The notes beneath the pieces were generated by a model that searched no databases, was not told the origin of the DNA, and worked only from the letters and a program-made list of their open reading frames with translations. Made by a program: the position numbers and the translations under genes. A stretch of 64,000 nucleotides of DNA from Cochleicola gelatinilyticus. GTDB lineage: Bacteria; Bacteroidota; Bacteroidia; Flavobacteriales; Flavobacteriaceae. Of this stretch, positions 9,760-18,816 are shown in pieces (position 1 is the stretch's first letter; each line of letters opens with the position of its first letter). The stretch lies in contig NZ_LRXL01000026.1 in NCBI RefSeq assembly GCF_001637325.1, positions 186,001-250,000 of the forward strand, in the 5' to 3' direction.

Positions 9760-11103
9760 TTAAATGCTCCGTTTCCCATCAAACTGCTCTAGGTGATCGG
9801 CAATTTTCCGAAGAAATGAACCTGCCAGATAACCATCAACAATACGGTGATCGAACGACAAGGATAAATACATCATGTGCCGGATTTCGATCGTATCGCC
9901 ATCTTCCCGCTCCATCACCTCAGCACGCTTTTTTATAATTCCAGTTGCCAGAATAGCGGCTTCCGGTTGATTAATAATTGGGGTTCCCATTAAACTTCCA
10001 AAAGTACCTACGTTACTAATGGTAAATGTGCTGCCTTTGGTATCGTCCCCTTTCAGTTTATTTTCTCTGGCTTTAGACACCAATTCATTGGTACTTTCAG
10101 CCAACTCTTTAAGATTTTTTTTATCGGCATTTCGAACCACCGGAACGATTAAGTTTCCACTGGGTAATGCAGTTGCCATTCCAATATTGATATCGTCTTT
10201 TACAATAATATTCGTTCCATCGAGTGAAGAGTTGATCATCGGAAACTCTTTGATGGCTCTCGCAACCGCCTCTATAAACAAAGGGGTAAAAGTTAGTTTT
10301 TCATTGTACTTTTTCTGAAACGCCACTTTATTTGCATTTCGCCAAGTAACCATATCGGTTAAATCTGCTTCAACGTACGCCGTCACATGAGGTGCGGTGG
10401 TCGCACTAAATACCATATGATCTGAGATCATTTGTCGCATGCGATCCATCTCGACGATCTTTCCTTTTCCTTTATCAAATTTGAGGTCGGGTATTTTAAA
10501 TCCGTTGTTTTCTGAAACCACTTGTGCAAACTGAAACGGACGCCCTTCCTTGATATAATTCACGACATCGCTTTTTCGCAAACGACCTTCATTTCCTGTA
10601 CCTTGAATTCGTGCAAGCTCTTCGTAACTAATATGATGTTTTCGAGCCATGCTATCCACAAGAGGAGAAATAAACACATGCTCATTTATAGCATTCGCTG
10701 ATATGGATTTCGTAGTGGTTGCCGCTTTTTTCTTCGGAAGGGATTTCTTTTTACCAGATTCACCCGTGGATTGCTGGGTCGTTTTTTCTGAAGTTTGAGT
10801 ACCCGCATTAGCCACCTTATCTGAAAGTTCCAATAAAGCAATTACATCTCCTACCGGAACCACATCTTTCGCTCTTACTTTATGCTCGAGCATCGTTCCT
10901 GCTGAAGGTGCCGGTACTTCATTGTCTACTTTATCGGTTGCCACTTCTACTAGAATATCCCCTTCTTCGAAAGAATCACCTTCTTGAACCAACCAATTAA
11001 TGATGGTTCCTTCGGTAATACTCTCACCCATTTTGGGCATTTTAAATTCAGTACGCGTAGCAGCCGAAGTAGTACTAGTCTTACTTGATTTTGTATCTGA
11101 CAT
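9760..11103 (-). CDS. Dihydrolipoamide acyltransferase E2 of 2-oxoacid dehydrogenase
   Basis: 447 residues with the full E2 layout. There is a lipoyl domain (about 18-95, lysine in ATDKVDNEV near residue 58) and a linker rich in Lys/Ala/Thr. A peripheral subunit-binding domain follows (about 145-180, FISPLVDSMARKHHISYEEL), then the catalytic acyltransferase domain with the conserved SFDHRIVDG near the C-terminus. It transfers the acyl group from E1 to CoA. The E1 gene follows about 100 bases downstream, separated by repeat DNA. The sequence is of the branched-chain or 2-oxoglutarate class; substrate is not determined by sequence alone. Confidence 0.92.
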   Translation of the reverse strand: MSDTKSSKTSTTSAATRTEFKMPKMGESITEGTIINWLVQEGDSFEEGDILVEVATDKVDNEVPAPSAGTMLEHKVRAKDVVPVGDVIALLELSDKVANAGTQTSEKTTQQSTGESGKKKSLPKKKAATTTKSISANAINEHVFISPLVDSMARKHHISYEELARIQGTGNEGRLRKSDVVNYIKEGRPFQFAQVVSENNGFKIPDLKFDKGKGKIVEMDRMRQMISDHMVFSATTAPHVTAYVEADLTDMVTWRNANKVAFQKKYNEKLTFTPLFIEAVARAIKEFPMINSSLDGTNIIVKDDINIGMATALPSGNLIVPVVRNADKKNLKELAESTNELVSKARENKLKGDDTKGSTFTISNVGTFGSLMGTPIINQPEAAILATGIIKKRAEVMEREDGDTIEIRHMMYLSLSFDHRIVDGYLAGSFLRKIADHLEQFDGKRSI

Positions 11104-11117
11104 CTCGTCTTTTCTCG

Positions 11118-11723
11118 TTATTCTTTATTGTTTGTTTTCATTTCCTGCAACGTCTTGTAAAAATCTTCTTGTACAGGTCTGTGCTTCGGAAGCTTACGCA
11201 ACGGCTCCACTTCTTGTAAACTTTCATGACAATCTGAAGGCAATTGTTGGTACAATTTTGTTCCGGCCGTTTTCCATGCGATCATCTCTTCTGAAACCTC
11301 TTTAATCGCTTTCGCCGGATTCCCAACAATCAACTGACGCTTCAGAAATACCGTTTCTGCTTTTACAAATGCCATCGCCCCTACAATACACTCTTCTCCT
11401 ATTTCAGCATCATCCATGATCACGCTATTCATTCCGATAAGGCAATTACGTCCTAAATTTGCTCCGTGAATAATCGCTCCATGCCCTACATGTGCTCCCT
11501 CTTTCAAGACAATCGATTTCCCCGGAAACATATGTACCGTACAATTTTCCTGCACATTTACTCCATCTTCCAAAATAATCTCACCCCAATCGCCGCGAAT
11601 TGCAGCCCCGGGACCAACATAACAATTTTTGCCAATAATCACATTCCCCGTAACAGCCGCAAGCGGATGCACAAAACTTGATTCGTGAATTACTGGTATG
11701 TGTCCTTTAAAAGAGTATATCAT
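11118..11723 (-). CDS. paaY: PaaY-like hexapeptide-repeat protein
   Basis: 201 residues starting at MIYSFKGHIPVI; an ATG ten codons earlier is less likely because family members begin here. Left-handed beta-helix hexapeptide repeats run through residues 15-150 (VIIGKNCYVGPGAAIRGD, VNVQENCTVHMF, GHGAIIHGANLGRNCLIGM), as in gamma-carbonic anhydrases. Length and context match PaaY, a thioesterase/repair protein of phenylacetate catabolism that hydrolyses dead-end CoA thioesters. It lies 14 bases before the E2 gene on the same strand. A generic gamma-class carbonic anhydrase-like protein is the alternative. Confidence 0.82.
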   Translation of the reverse strand: MIYSFKGHIPVIHESSFVHPLAAVTGNVIIGKNCYVGPGAAIRGDWGEIILEDGVNVQENCTVHMFPGKSIVLKEGAHVGHGAIIHGANLGRNCLIGMNSVIMDDAEIGEECIVGAMAFVKAETVFLKRQLIVGNPAKAIKEVSEEMIAWKTAGTKLYQQLPSDCHESLQEVEPLRKLPKHRPVQEDFYKTLQEMKTNNKE

Positions 11724-11741
11724 TTTAGTAAACTTCTGGCA

Positions 11742-11819
11742 GAACATCCCCACCCATCCTCCCCTTCCAAGAGGAGGTGTTACAAGTCTCCCTTTGAAGG
11801 GAGATTTAGAGGGATGTTC
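11742..11819. repeat. MITE-like 78-bp palindromic repeat
   Basis: Terminal inverted repeats GAACATCCC and GGGATGTTC (9 bp, perfect) enclose a smaller hairpin CTCCCTttgaAGGGAG and a GAGGAGGTG stretch. It fills the gap between the paaF-like gene and paaY. Related copies occur at 9663, 24298, 24424, 27861 and 28000. Confidence 0.75.
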
Positions 11820-11830
11820 AAGCTCATATA

Positions 11831-12583
11831 TTATTTAAACCGCTTCAATGTTTCTTTTGTAAATTCACTAAGTACTAGTTTTCCGCTAATCACAGCTCTT
11901 TCGGCTAGCAATGTATCCCAATCTTCGGTACCACGCCACATGATCTTTTTCATTTCTTTCATGGCTTCCGGATTGTACTTGCAAAGGTTTTCAGCAAATG
12001 CTTGAACCGCTACATCCAATGCTTCGGTTGATTCGTGGACACTTGCGTACAATCCTTTTTGTCGCGCCCATTCGGCATCGTAAAAACTATTCGCATCGAT
12101 GGCTATTTGTGACATTCCACTAAGTCCTAATTTGCGTTCTACCGCAGGTCCTACAACGAAGGGTCCGATACCGATATTCAATTCACTTAGTTTAATCGCT
12201 GCAAATTTTGTCGCCATACAATAATCGGTTGCTGAAGCTACTCCAACGCCACCTCCAACGGTTTTACCCTGAATACGACCAATAATAAACTTGGGACATT
12301 TACGCATCGCATTAATCACGTTCGCAAAACCACTAAAAAAGACTTTTCCAGTTTCTGCATCGTTGATATTGATCAATTCTTTAAAGCTGGCTCCGGCACA
12401 AAAAGTACGTTCTCCACCACTTTTTAGGACAATTACTTTTACGGCTTCATTTTCACCAGCTTCCGTGATCGTATTCGCTAGTTTTGCCAGAATATCTCCA
12501 GGCAGGCTGTTGTGCGCTGGATGAAAAAATTCGATCGTTGCTATTCCGTTTTCTATATTTTGTTTTACGTAAGGTGCTGTCAT
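11831..12583 (-). CDS. Enoyl-CoA hydratase/isomerase family protein (PaaF-like)
   Basis: 250 residues with the crotonase fold. The oxyanion-hole segments are ERTFCAGASFKEL (about 58-70) and GKTVGGGVGVASATDYCMAT (about 103-122). In a paa operon that also has a clear PaaG, this second paralogue most likely acts as the 2,3-dehydroadipyl-CoA hydratase (PaaF role). It is diverged from the E. coli protein, so the exact reaction is inference. It lies between paaZ and paaY in the same direction. Confidence 0.75.
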   Translation of the reverse strand: MTAPYVKQNIENGIATIEFFHPAHNSLPGDILAKLANTITEAGENEAVKVIVLKSGGERTFCAGASFKELININDAETGKVFFSGFANVINAMRKCPKFIIGRIQGKTVGGGVGVASATDYCMATKFAAIKLSELNIGIGPFVVGPAVERKLGLSGMSQIAIDANSFYDAEWARQKGLYASVHESTEALDVAVQAFAENLCKYNPEAMKEMKKIMWRGTEDWDTLLAERAVISGKLVLSEFTKETLKRFK

Positions 12584-12659
12584 GGTTACTTCCCGCGAAG
12601 GGGAATCTTTTTAATTATTAAACTTTGCTTCAGTTCCTAATTTGGGAATTTTGATCAAT

Positions 12660-15191
12660 TTAGTCCAATAGCCCAAATTGCTCAAAATGATGATTTAAAT
12701 GCTTTCGTTCGAGCAAATACCACTCGAATTTATCTAATTCTCCAAAAACTATATTGTTTAGTTTTGATTCAGGATTTTCTTTAAAATACCTCATATATTC
12801 TATTCTTGCTTCCAGAAATTTCGTTTTAGCGGTGTCGAGATCAGGATGCTGTAAGTCTGCCAGAATTCCCTTTTCTAATAACGGAAAATTGGTGTTCTTC
12901 GGAAAAGGCTCGTAATTGTATAATGATTCGTACGTTTTCTGAAGGTATTTCTCGGGCGTAGCAACATCGAAATCCTGTAATTCTCCCGAAGCGATTCGGT
13001 AGGTTTGTTCTAAGTGTTCGATCATGTGCTGCGCGGTTAACACACCCCATTTTGGTTTTGTATCTTCAGTAAGGCGACTTAGGCATTTCTTAATAGTTTC
13101 CGAAGTCATTTCAGTAAAAACCGTTTGCTTTTTCTGAACCATCGTTAAGATCGTTGCCACCGCGAGCAACTCCTGTTCTTTCTCCTCTTCTGAAGAATGT
13201 TCGTCTATAGTTGCATCGAACACCTCAACATACCACTTCACGATTCCTGAAGGTAATTCGGCACCTCGTTGATCGCGATCTATTTTTTGTTTACACGTTA
13301 ATCGTACATACACCGTGTCGTTGTGATACACAGGTCGTAAGAATCTGCATTCTTCTAATCCGTAGTTTGCTGCTACCGGACCTTTATTGGGATAAACAAA
13401 TAATCCTGCTGCCGCTGCAATGATAAAATAACCATGGGCGGTTCGCTTTTCGAAAATGCTTCCGTCAAGGGAGGTAATGTCGGTATGTGCATAAAAATGA
13501 TCCCACGTAAGGTTTCCGAAGTTAATAATATCGGTATCGGTGATGGTACGATTATGGGTTTTAAGTGACATTCCTGGTTGGATATCTTCCCAATGATAGG
13601 CGAACGGGTGATCTTCCGTATTTTTGTAGGCTGCTTTCGGTTGGTAAATACCCGTAACTTCCGTCAAAGTCGTTGGCGACCCCTGAATTGCACAGCGTTG
13701 TAAATAATGTTTAATACCACGCATTCCTCCCATTTCTTCTCCACCACCGGCACGTCCCGGTCCACCGTGAATTAAATTAGGCAATGGCGAACCATGACCG
13801 GTGCTTTGCTTGGCGCTTTCTCGATTCAGAATTAAAATACGTCCATGATGGGTTGCTGCTGAAATAGTGTACTCTTTTGCGATGGCATTGTCGTTTGTCA
13901 CGATCGAACTTACCAAAGAACCTTTTCCCATTTTTGAAAGTTGAATGGCTTCTTCTAAAGAATCGTACGGCATTAACGTGCTTACGGGGCCAAATGCTTC
14001 AGTAATATGTGCTGCTTCATTTTGTAACGGATTGTCTTCCCTTAGCAAAATAGGTTTCATAAACGCTCCTTTCGTTGCATCTGCACCAATGGTTTTTGCT
14101 GTTTCGAAATCACCATACACAATCTCGGCAGATTTGCTGATCTTTTCAATTTGTTCTTTTACTGAATTTCGCTGAGCATCATTTACCAATGCCCCCATGC
14201 GCACCTCTTTTAATCGGGGATCACCAATGGTCACTTTATCGAGTTGCTTTCCGAGGGCGATCTGTACATCTTCAATGAGCTTAGCGGGCACAATAATTCT
14301 TCGAATCGCAGTACATTTTTGTCCGCACTTTACTGTCATTTCGTTTCGAACTTCTTTAATAAAAAGGTCAAATTCTGGTGTCCCAGGTACTGCATCTTCT
14401 CCTAAAATAGCGGCATTAAGAGAGTCGGCTTCCATGGTGAATGGCACCGATTCTTCAATAAGCCTTGGATGTTGTTTTAGTATTCTTCCTGTGCTGGCAG
14501 ACCCTGTAAAGGTGACCACGTCTTGCGATTCAACAGTATCTAAAATATTTTTAGCGGTACCGCTAATAAGTTGCAAAGAACCTTCCGGCAGGATTCCGGA
14601 GGCTATTATTTCTTTTACAACGGCTTCCGTTAAATAAGCTGTTTGAGGTGCAGGTAGCACTACTGCGGGCATTCCTGCCATCCAATTTACAGCGCATTTT
14701 TCAAGCATTCCCCAGACAGGGAAGTTAAAAGCGTTGATATGTACAGCAACTCCTTCGCGGGGCACCATGATATGATGTGCCATAAACCGCCCTCCACGGG
14801 AAAGATCGATCGGGTCGCCTTCAACGTGATACGACTGATTGGGAAACAGTTTCCGAAGGGATGCATTGGCAAAAAGATTACCGAAGCCTCCTTCAATATC
14901 AACCCAACTATCGATCTTGGTGGCACCTGTTCTATAACTGATTTCGTAAAATTGTTGCTTTCGTTTTGTAAGGTATAGTGCGAGGCTTTTAATCCTGTTT
15001 CCACGCTCCTGGAATGTCATATTACGAAGTGCATTTCCCTGTGTGCGTCCGTATTGTAATATTTCCGGGATGTCGAGTCCTTCGGTAGTTACACTTGTAA
15101 AATGTTCACCGGTTACCGAGTCTAAAATCGGACTTCCTTCACCCTTACCATCTGTCCATTGTCCTAATACGTAGTGTTGTGTTTTTTGCAT
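12660..15191 (-). CDS. paaZ: PaaZ: oxepin-CoA hydrolase / semialdehyde dehydrogenase with C-terminal DinB-like extension
   Basis: 843 residues, about 160 longer than E. coli PaaZ. Residues 1-~520 are an aldehyde dehydrogenase with catalytic Cys in GQKCTAIRR (about 293) and Glu in FTMEADSLN (about 254). Residues ~530-680 are a MaoC-like hotdog hydratase (YHWEDIQPGM, FGNLTWDHFYAHTD, TAHGYFIIAAAAG). Together these open the oxepin ring and oxidise the resulting semialdehyde. The last ~150 residues, from about TSETIKKCLSRL, contain AQHMIEHLEQTYRI and helical segments resembling a DinB/DUF1569-type four-helix domain. I read no stop or frameshift between the parts. The role of the extension is unknown. 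Confidence 0.92.
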   Translation of the reverse strand: MQKTQHYVLGQWTDGKGEGSPILDSVTGEHFTSVTTEGLDIPEILQYGRTQGNALRNMTFQERGNRIKSLALYLTKRKQQFYEISYRTGATKIDSWVDIEGGFGNLFANASLRKLFPNQSYHVEGDPIDLSRGGRFMAHHIMVPREGVAVHINAFNFPVWGMLEKCAVNWMAGMPAVVLPAPQTAYLTEAVVKEIIASGILPEGSLQLISGTAKNILDTVESQDVVTFTGSASTGRILKQHPRLIEESVPFTMEADSLNAAILGEDAVPGTPEFDLFIKEVRNEMTVKCGQKCTAIRRIIVPAKLIEDVQIALGKQLDKVTIGDPRLKEVRMGALVNDAQRNSVKEQIEKISKSAEIVYGDFETAKTIGADATKGAFMKPILLREDNPLQNEAAHITEAFGPVSTLMPYDSLEEAIQLSKMGKGSLVSSIVTNDNAIAKEYTISAATHHGRILILNRESAKQSTGHGSPLPNLIHGGPGRAGGGEEMGGMRGIKHYLQRCAIQGSPTTLTEVTGIYQPKAAYKNTEDHPFAYHWEDIQPGMSLKTHNRTITDTDIINFGNLTWDHFYAHTDITSLDGSIFEKRTAHGYFIIAAAAGLFVYPNKGPVAANYGLEECRFLRPVYHNDTVYVRLTCKQKIDRDQRGAELPSGIVKWYVEVFDATIDEHSSEEEKEQELLAVATILTMVQKKQTVFTEMTSETIKKCLSRLTEDTKPKWGVLTAQHMIEHLEQTYRIASGELQDFDVATPEKYLQKTYESLYNYEPFPKNTNFPLLEKGILADLQHPDLDTAKTKFLEARIEYMRYFKENPESKLNNIVFGELDKFEWYLLERKHLNHHFEQFGLLD

Positions 15192-15249
15192 CGTTTCTCT
15201 GCGCTTGCTTGCCTTTAATGTTCTCTTTCGGAACCGTATAAGGCATTAT

Positions 15250-15582
15250 TTAATATTTTATAATTTTTTCTAAACCGTCAATAATTTTATTCATTTCTGA
15301 AACAGTCAATGTACCTATTTTTACTTTTAATCTTTCTTTAGCGAGTGAGCGAATATGGATAGGCATTGCTTCACTCTTTTTTGAAAGTCCGTTTTTTTTG
15401 TTTGGATTCAGAATTAAGTTGTTATGATATTTCTTGAGCTTGGTAGTAAACGGAACCACAATTACTGTATTAAGATTCGTGTTCGCCAGATCTCCTGAAA
15501 TAATTACAGCTGGACGCCTACCTGATTGTTCACTACCAAGTGTAGGATCTAAAAACACCTCATACACATCCCCTTTTTTCAT
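15250..15582 (-). CDS. MazF/PemK-type toxin (endoribonuclease)
   Basis: 110 residues with the PemK/MazF fold signature: MKKGDVYEVFLDPTLGSEQSGRRPAVIISGDLAN at the N-terminus, then VIVVPFTTKLKK. Family members cleave mRNA at short sequences and are held inactive by a small antitoxin. The start codon overlaps the upstream antitoxin gene by four bases, so the two are translationally coupled. The pair sits between paaJ and paaZ, inside an otherwise metabolic operon. Confidence 0.9.
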   Translation of the reverse strand: MKKGDVYEVFLDPTLGSEQSGRRPAVIISGDLANTNLNTVIVVPFTTKLKKYHNNLILNPNKKNGLSKKSEAMPIHIRSLAKERLKVKIGTLTVSEMNKIIDGLEKIIKY

Positions 15583-15824
15583 TCTTTATCTGCTTCATTC
15601 AACATTCGGCAATATGTTTCCATTCCTTCCTCTGCCATAGCCAACATATCTGGATCGTTCGCCATTTTTTTATACGATTTTGCATAAGCGGCTCTGTCTA
15701 ATTGCTCTAAATATATACTTAGAGCTCTCTCTATTATTTTATTTTTTGGAAGCTTAAGGTCTTTAGCTGCCTGCGCTAATTGATCTAATACTTCGTCTGG
15801 TAAAGAAGATGTAAATGTTGCCAT
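15579..15824 (-). CDS. Ribbon-helix-helix antitoxin
   Basis: 81 residues. The N-terminal part (MATFTSSLPDEVLDQLAQAAKDLKLPKNKIIERALSIYL) is a ribbon-helix-helix DNA-binding domain; the acidic C-terminal tail (about 50-81) would bind the toxin. It overlaps the MazF-like gene by four bases. Such antitoxins usually repress their own promoter, probably in the 58-base gap upstream, where I see only AT-rich sequence. Confidence 0.88.
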   Translation of the reverse strand: MATFTSSLPDEVLDQLAQAAKDLKLPKNKIIERALSIYLEQLDRAAYAKSYKKMANDPDMLAMAEEGMETYCRMLNEADKE

Positions 15825-15882
15825 AATATATTTATAAAATGTAAATATAATAAATGTGTATGTAATTTACATTCGTTGCCTT

Positions 15883-17094
15883 TTAGCTATTCATATTCTC
15901 AATAATCGCAGCATATCCTTGTCCTACACCCACACACATCGTGATTAAGGCGTATTTTTTATTTTGTTCTTTTAATTCCAACGCTGCCGAATATGCCAAT
16001 CGTGCACCAGTAACACCTAGCGGATGACCTATAGCGATGGATCCACCATTGGGATTAATTCTCGGGTCGTCATCCTGCAACCCCCACTCACGAATACACG
16101 CTAATGCCTGCGATGCGAATGCCTCATTAAGTTCGATTACGTCCATATCTTTCATTGTTAAGCCTGCTTTTTCTAACGCTTTGTTAGAAGCTGCTACGGG
16201 ACCAATTCCCATAATTCTGGGTTCCACCCCTACTACGGCAGAACTTACAATTCGCGCTAACGGGTTTAGATTATATTTCTTAACGGCTTCTTCGGAAGCA
16301 ATGATCGTAGCTGCGGCTCCATCATTCAATCCAGAACTATTACCCGCGGTAACACTCCCGTCTTTTTTAAAAGCAGGGCGTAATTTTCCTAAAATTTCTT
16401 TTGTAGTACCGGGTTTTATAAACTCATCATCTTTAAAAATGATGGGGTCTTTTTTACGTTGTGGGATTTCAACCGGTATGATCTCTTTGGCTAGACGTCC
16501 GTTTTTTTGGGCTTCAGAAGCTTTCATCTGACTGTGATACGCAAAGGCATCTTGATCTTCACGAGTAATATTGTGTTTTTCTACCAGATTTTCGGCTGTA
16601 TTCCCCATGCCGTCGGTACCATACATGTCGTGCATTTTTTGGTTAACGAATCTCCATCCGAAACTGCTATCGTACATTTTGGCATCTGTTCCGAAGGCAC
16701 TTGAAGGCTTTGCTATTACATAGGGGCCTCTCGTCATGTTCTCAACACCACCAGAAATAAATAGCTCTCCGTCCCCAGCTTTGATGGCTCGGTTCGCATG
16801 AATAATCGCTGATAACCCACTGCTGCATAGTCTATTCACGGTTTCTCCCGGTACCGTAAATGGCAATCCTGCCAGTAATGAACACATTCGTGCAACATTC
16901 CGATTGTCTTCTCCGGCTTGATTGGCGCATCCCATGATCACATCGTCATAAGCTTCTTTTGGGATATTCGGATTTCTTTTAACAATTTCAGAAATCACTA
17001 GTGCGCCCAAATCGTCTGTACGAATGGTACTTAAAGATCCTTTGTAATTCCCGATTGGAGTTCGTATTCCGTCTACTATATATGCTTGTTTCAT
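15883..17094 (-). CDS. paaJ: Thiolase, 3-oxoadipyl-CoA / 3-oxo-5,6-dehydrosuberyl-CoA type (PaaJ)
   Basis: 403 residues with all thiolase landmarks: nucleophilic Cys in NRLCSSGLSA (residue 90), NGGSIAIGHPLGVTGAR near residue 350 and the second Cys in CVGVGQG near residue 390. The length and position in the paa operon point to PaaJ, which cleaves 3-oxoacyl-CoA intermediates to release acetyl-CoA and succinyl-CoA. It lies upstream of the toxin-antitoxin pair, 67 bases after paaI. Confidence 0.92.
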   Translation of the reverse strand: MKQAYIVDGIRTPIGNYKGSLSTIRTDDLGALVISEIVKRNPNIPKEAYDDVIMGCANQAGEDNRNVARMCSLLAGLPFTVPGETVNRLCSSGLSAIIHANRAIKAGDGELFISGGVENMTRGPYVIAKPSSAFGTDAKMYDSSFGWRFVNQKMHDMYGTDGMGNTAENLVEKHNITREDQDAFAYHSQMKASEAQKNGRLAKEIIPVEIPQRKKDPIIFKDDEFIKPGTTKEILGKLRPAFKKDGSVTAGNSSGLNDGAAATIIASEEAVKKYNLNPLARIVSSAVVGVEPRIMGIGPVAASNKALEKAGLTMKDMDVIELNEAFASQALACIREWGLQDDDPRINPNGGSIAIGHPLGVTGARLAYSAALELKEQNKKYALITMCVGVGQGYAAIIENMNS

Positions 17095-17161
17095 AATTGT
17101 ATTTTTAAATTAACGAATGACGACTTGAAATAATAACATCGACATTTGCCATCGTATTTTT

Positions 17162-17599
17162 TTATTCTTCCCAGTCTTTGCCTGTTCTGTAGGCGACACC
17201 TTTAAATAATGCTACCAGTTCTTCCCCTCTTTTTACCTCTACAATATTAAATCCGACCTTCGTTTTTTGCAGATCCAGCGTCGCTTCTGCTGTAAGGTAA
17301 TCTCCTTCTTCCAACGCTTCAATGTGATTGATCGAAGTGTCGATAGAGACAGCGTATTTTCCGTGCGTATTGGCAGAGAATCCGAAAGCGGTATCGGCAA
17401 GTGCATAACTTATTCCTCCGTGAGCTTTTCCCATACTATTCAGCATTTCGTTGCGAATGGTCATACCGACTTTACACCGGCCCCGTTCGCATTCGAGAAT
17501 TTCGATGCCCAACCATTGGCTAAACGCATCTTGTGAGAGCATTTTGTACGGAATTGCTTCAGGCTTAAGGTGTGCGGTCTGAGGTTTAAGATTTTTCAT
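17162..17599 (-). CDS. paaI: PaaI hotdog thioesterase
   Basis: 145 residues if started at MKNLKPQTAH; an internal ATG at 17542 (MLSQDAFSQW) fits the family start better, as the first ~19 residues look poorly conserved. The hotdog core has the PaaI signature NSMGKAHGGISYALADTAFG, with the catalytic Asp in the helix. It hydrolyses phenylacetyl-CoA and related CoA esters, preventing CoA sequestration. It lies between paaH and paaJ. Confidence 0.88.
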   Translation of the reverse strand: MKNLKPQTAHLKPEAIPYKMLSQDAFSQWLGIEILECERGRCKVGMTIRNEMLNSMGKAHGGISYALADTAFGFSANTHGKYAVSIDTSINHIEALEEGDYLTAEATLDLQKTKVGFNIVEVKRGEELVALFKGVAYRTGKDWEE

Positions 17600-17641
17600 T
17601 TCTAATTATTAATTCTTTTTAAAAAAAGCTTTGAGTTAATA

Positions 17642-18814
17642 TCACAGCTTATCCCTAAAAAATGTCTCATTATTTGCATTCATTCTTCGTAACAACGGAC
17701 TGCATCGATACCGCTCTTCATGATATTCATTATAGAGTGCATCCAATATTTCGACGCACCAATCGATTCCTTTTTCGTTTGCCCATGCTAATAATCCTTT
17801 TGGATAATTAACGCCTTTGGTCATTGCATTATCGATATCCTCTTCGGAAGCGACTTGCCAAAATAACGCGTCGGCTGCTTCATTAATGAGCATGACCAAC
17901 ACCCGATCGAAGATCTTTTGTGCCAGCGCCACATCTTCTTTAGGTTGCGGTTTGCTTGCCTTTTCAGAATAATCATAATATCCTTTCCCACTTTTTCTCC
18001 CTAAATATCCAGCTTCGGCAAAGCGTTTTTGGGTAAATGCAGGCTTGTATCTGGGGTCGTAATAAAAAGCTTCGAAAACAGTTTCGGTCACTACATAATT
18101 TACATCATTTCCAATAAAATCCATCAATTCAAAGGGGCCCATTCTAAATCCTCCCAGCCGTTTCATCGCCCAGTCTATGGTAGCAAAATCGGCGATTCCT
18201 TCTTCATAGATACGAAGCGATTCTCCATAGAAAGGGCGCGCTACGCGATTTACAATAAACCCTGGAGTATCTTTAGCAAGGGCAACGGTTTTGCCCCAAT
18301 TCTTAATATTTTCTGCTGTTTTGCGTCGCACTTTATCGGAAGTTTGAATGGCAGGAATTACTTCCACCAACTTCATTAATGGTGCTGGATTAAAGAAATG
18401 TATTCCGATACAACGACTCGGTTTTTTTAGTGCAGAAGCAATCGATGCGATAGAAAGTGATGACGTATTTGATGCAATAATTGTTTTTTTAGACACATAG
18501 CTTTCGAGTTCTTGAAAGACTTTCTTTTTAATTTCTATGTTCTCAACAATGGCTTCGATGGTTAGTTCTGAATCGCTTAAGTCCTTTAAAGAAGATACAT
18601 ACTGAATGTTCGATTGGATCCTGGACTTTTCTGCTTCGTCGATACGGCCTTTTTCTATCAACCGATTTAATATTTTTTTTAAAGACGTTTTGGCTTTGTC
18701 GAGTGCTTCGGTATTTGCATCGTATAACTTTACCGCACATCCTGCAGTAGCAGCTACTTGTGCAATGCCGCTTCCCATAGTTCCAGAGCCAATAATTCCT
18801 ACTTTATGAATCAT
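17642..18814 (-). CDS. paaH: 3-hydroxyacyl-CoA dehydrogenase (PaaH)
   Basis: 390 residues. Rossmann NAD-binding motif VGIIGSGTMGSGIAQVAA at residues 4-21, substrate region CIGIHFFNPAPLMKLVEVIP (about 138-157), TPGFIVNRVARPFYGESLRI, and a second helical C-terminal domain. It oxidises 3-hydroxyadipyl-CoA in the lower phenylacetate pathway. It is two bases downstream of the paaG stop, so they are tightly coupled. Confidence 0.92.
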   Translation of the reverse strand: MIHKVGIIGSGTMGSGIAQVAATAGCAVKLYDANTEALDKAKTSLKKILNRLIEKGRIDEAEKSRIQSNIQYVSSLKDLSDSELTIEAIVENIEIKKKVFQELESYVSKKTIIASNTSSLSIASIASALKKPSRCIGIHFFNPAPLMKLVEVIPAIQTSDKVRRKTAENIKNWGKTVALAKDTPGFIVNRVARPFYGESLRIYEEGIADFATIDWAMKRLGGFRMGPFELMDFIGNDVNYVVTETVFEAFYYDPRYKPAFTQKRFAEAGYLGRKSGKGYYDYSEKASKPQPKEDVALAQKIFDRVLVMLINEAADALFWQVASEEDIDNAMTKGVNYPKGLLAWANEKGIDWCVEILDALYNEYHEERYRCSPLLRRMNANNETFFRDKL

Positions 18815-18816
18815 AA

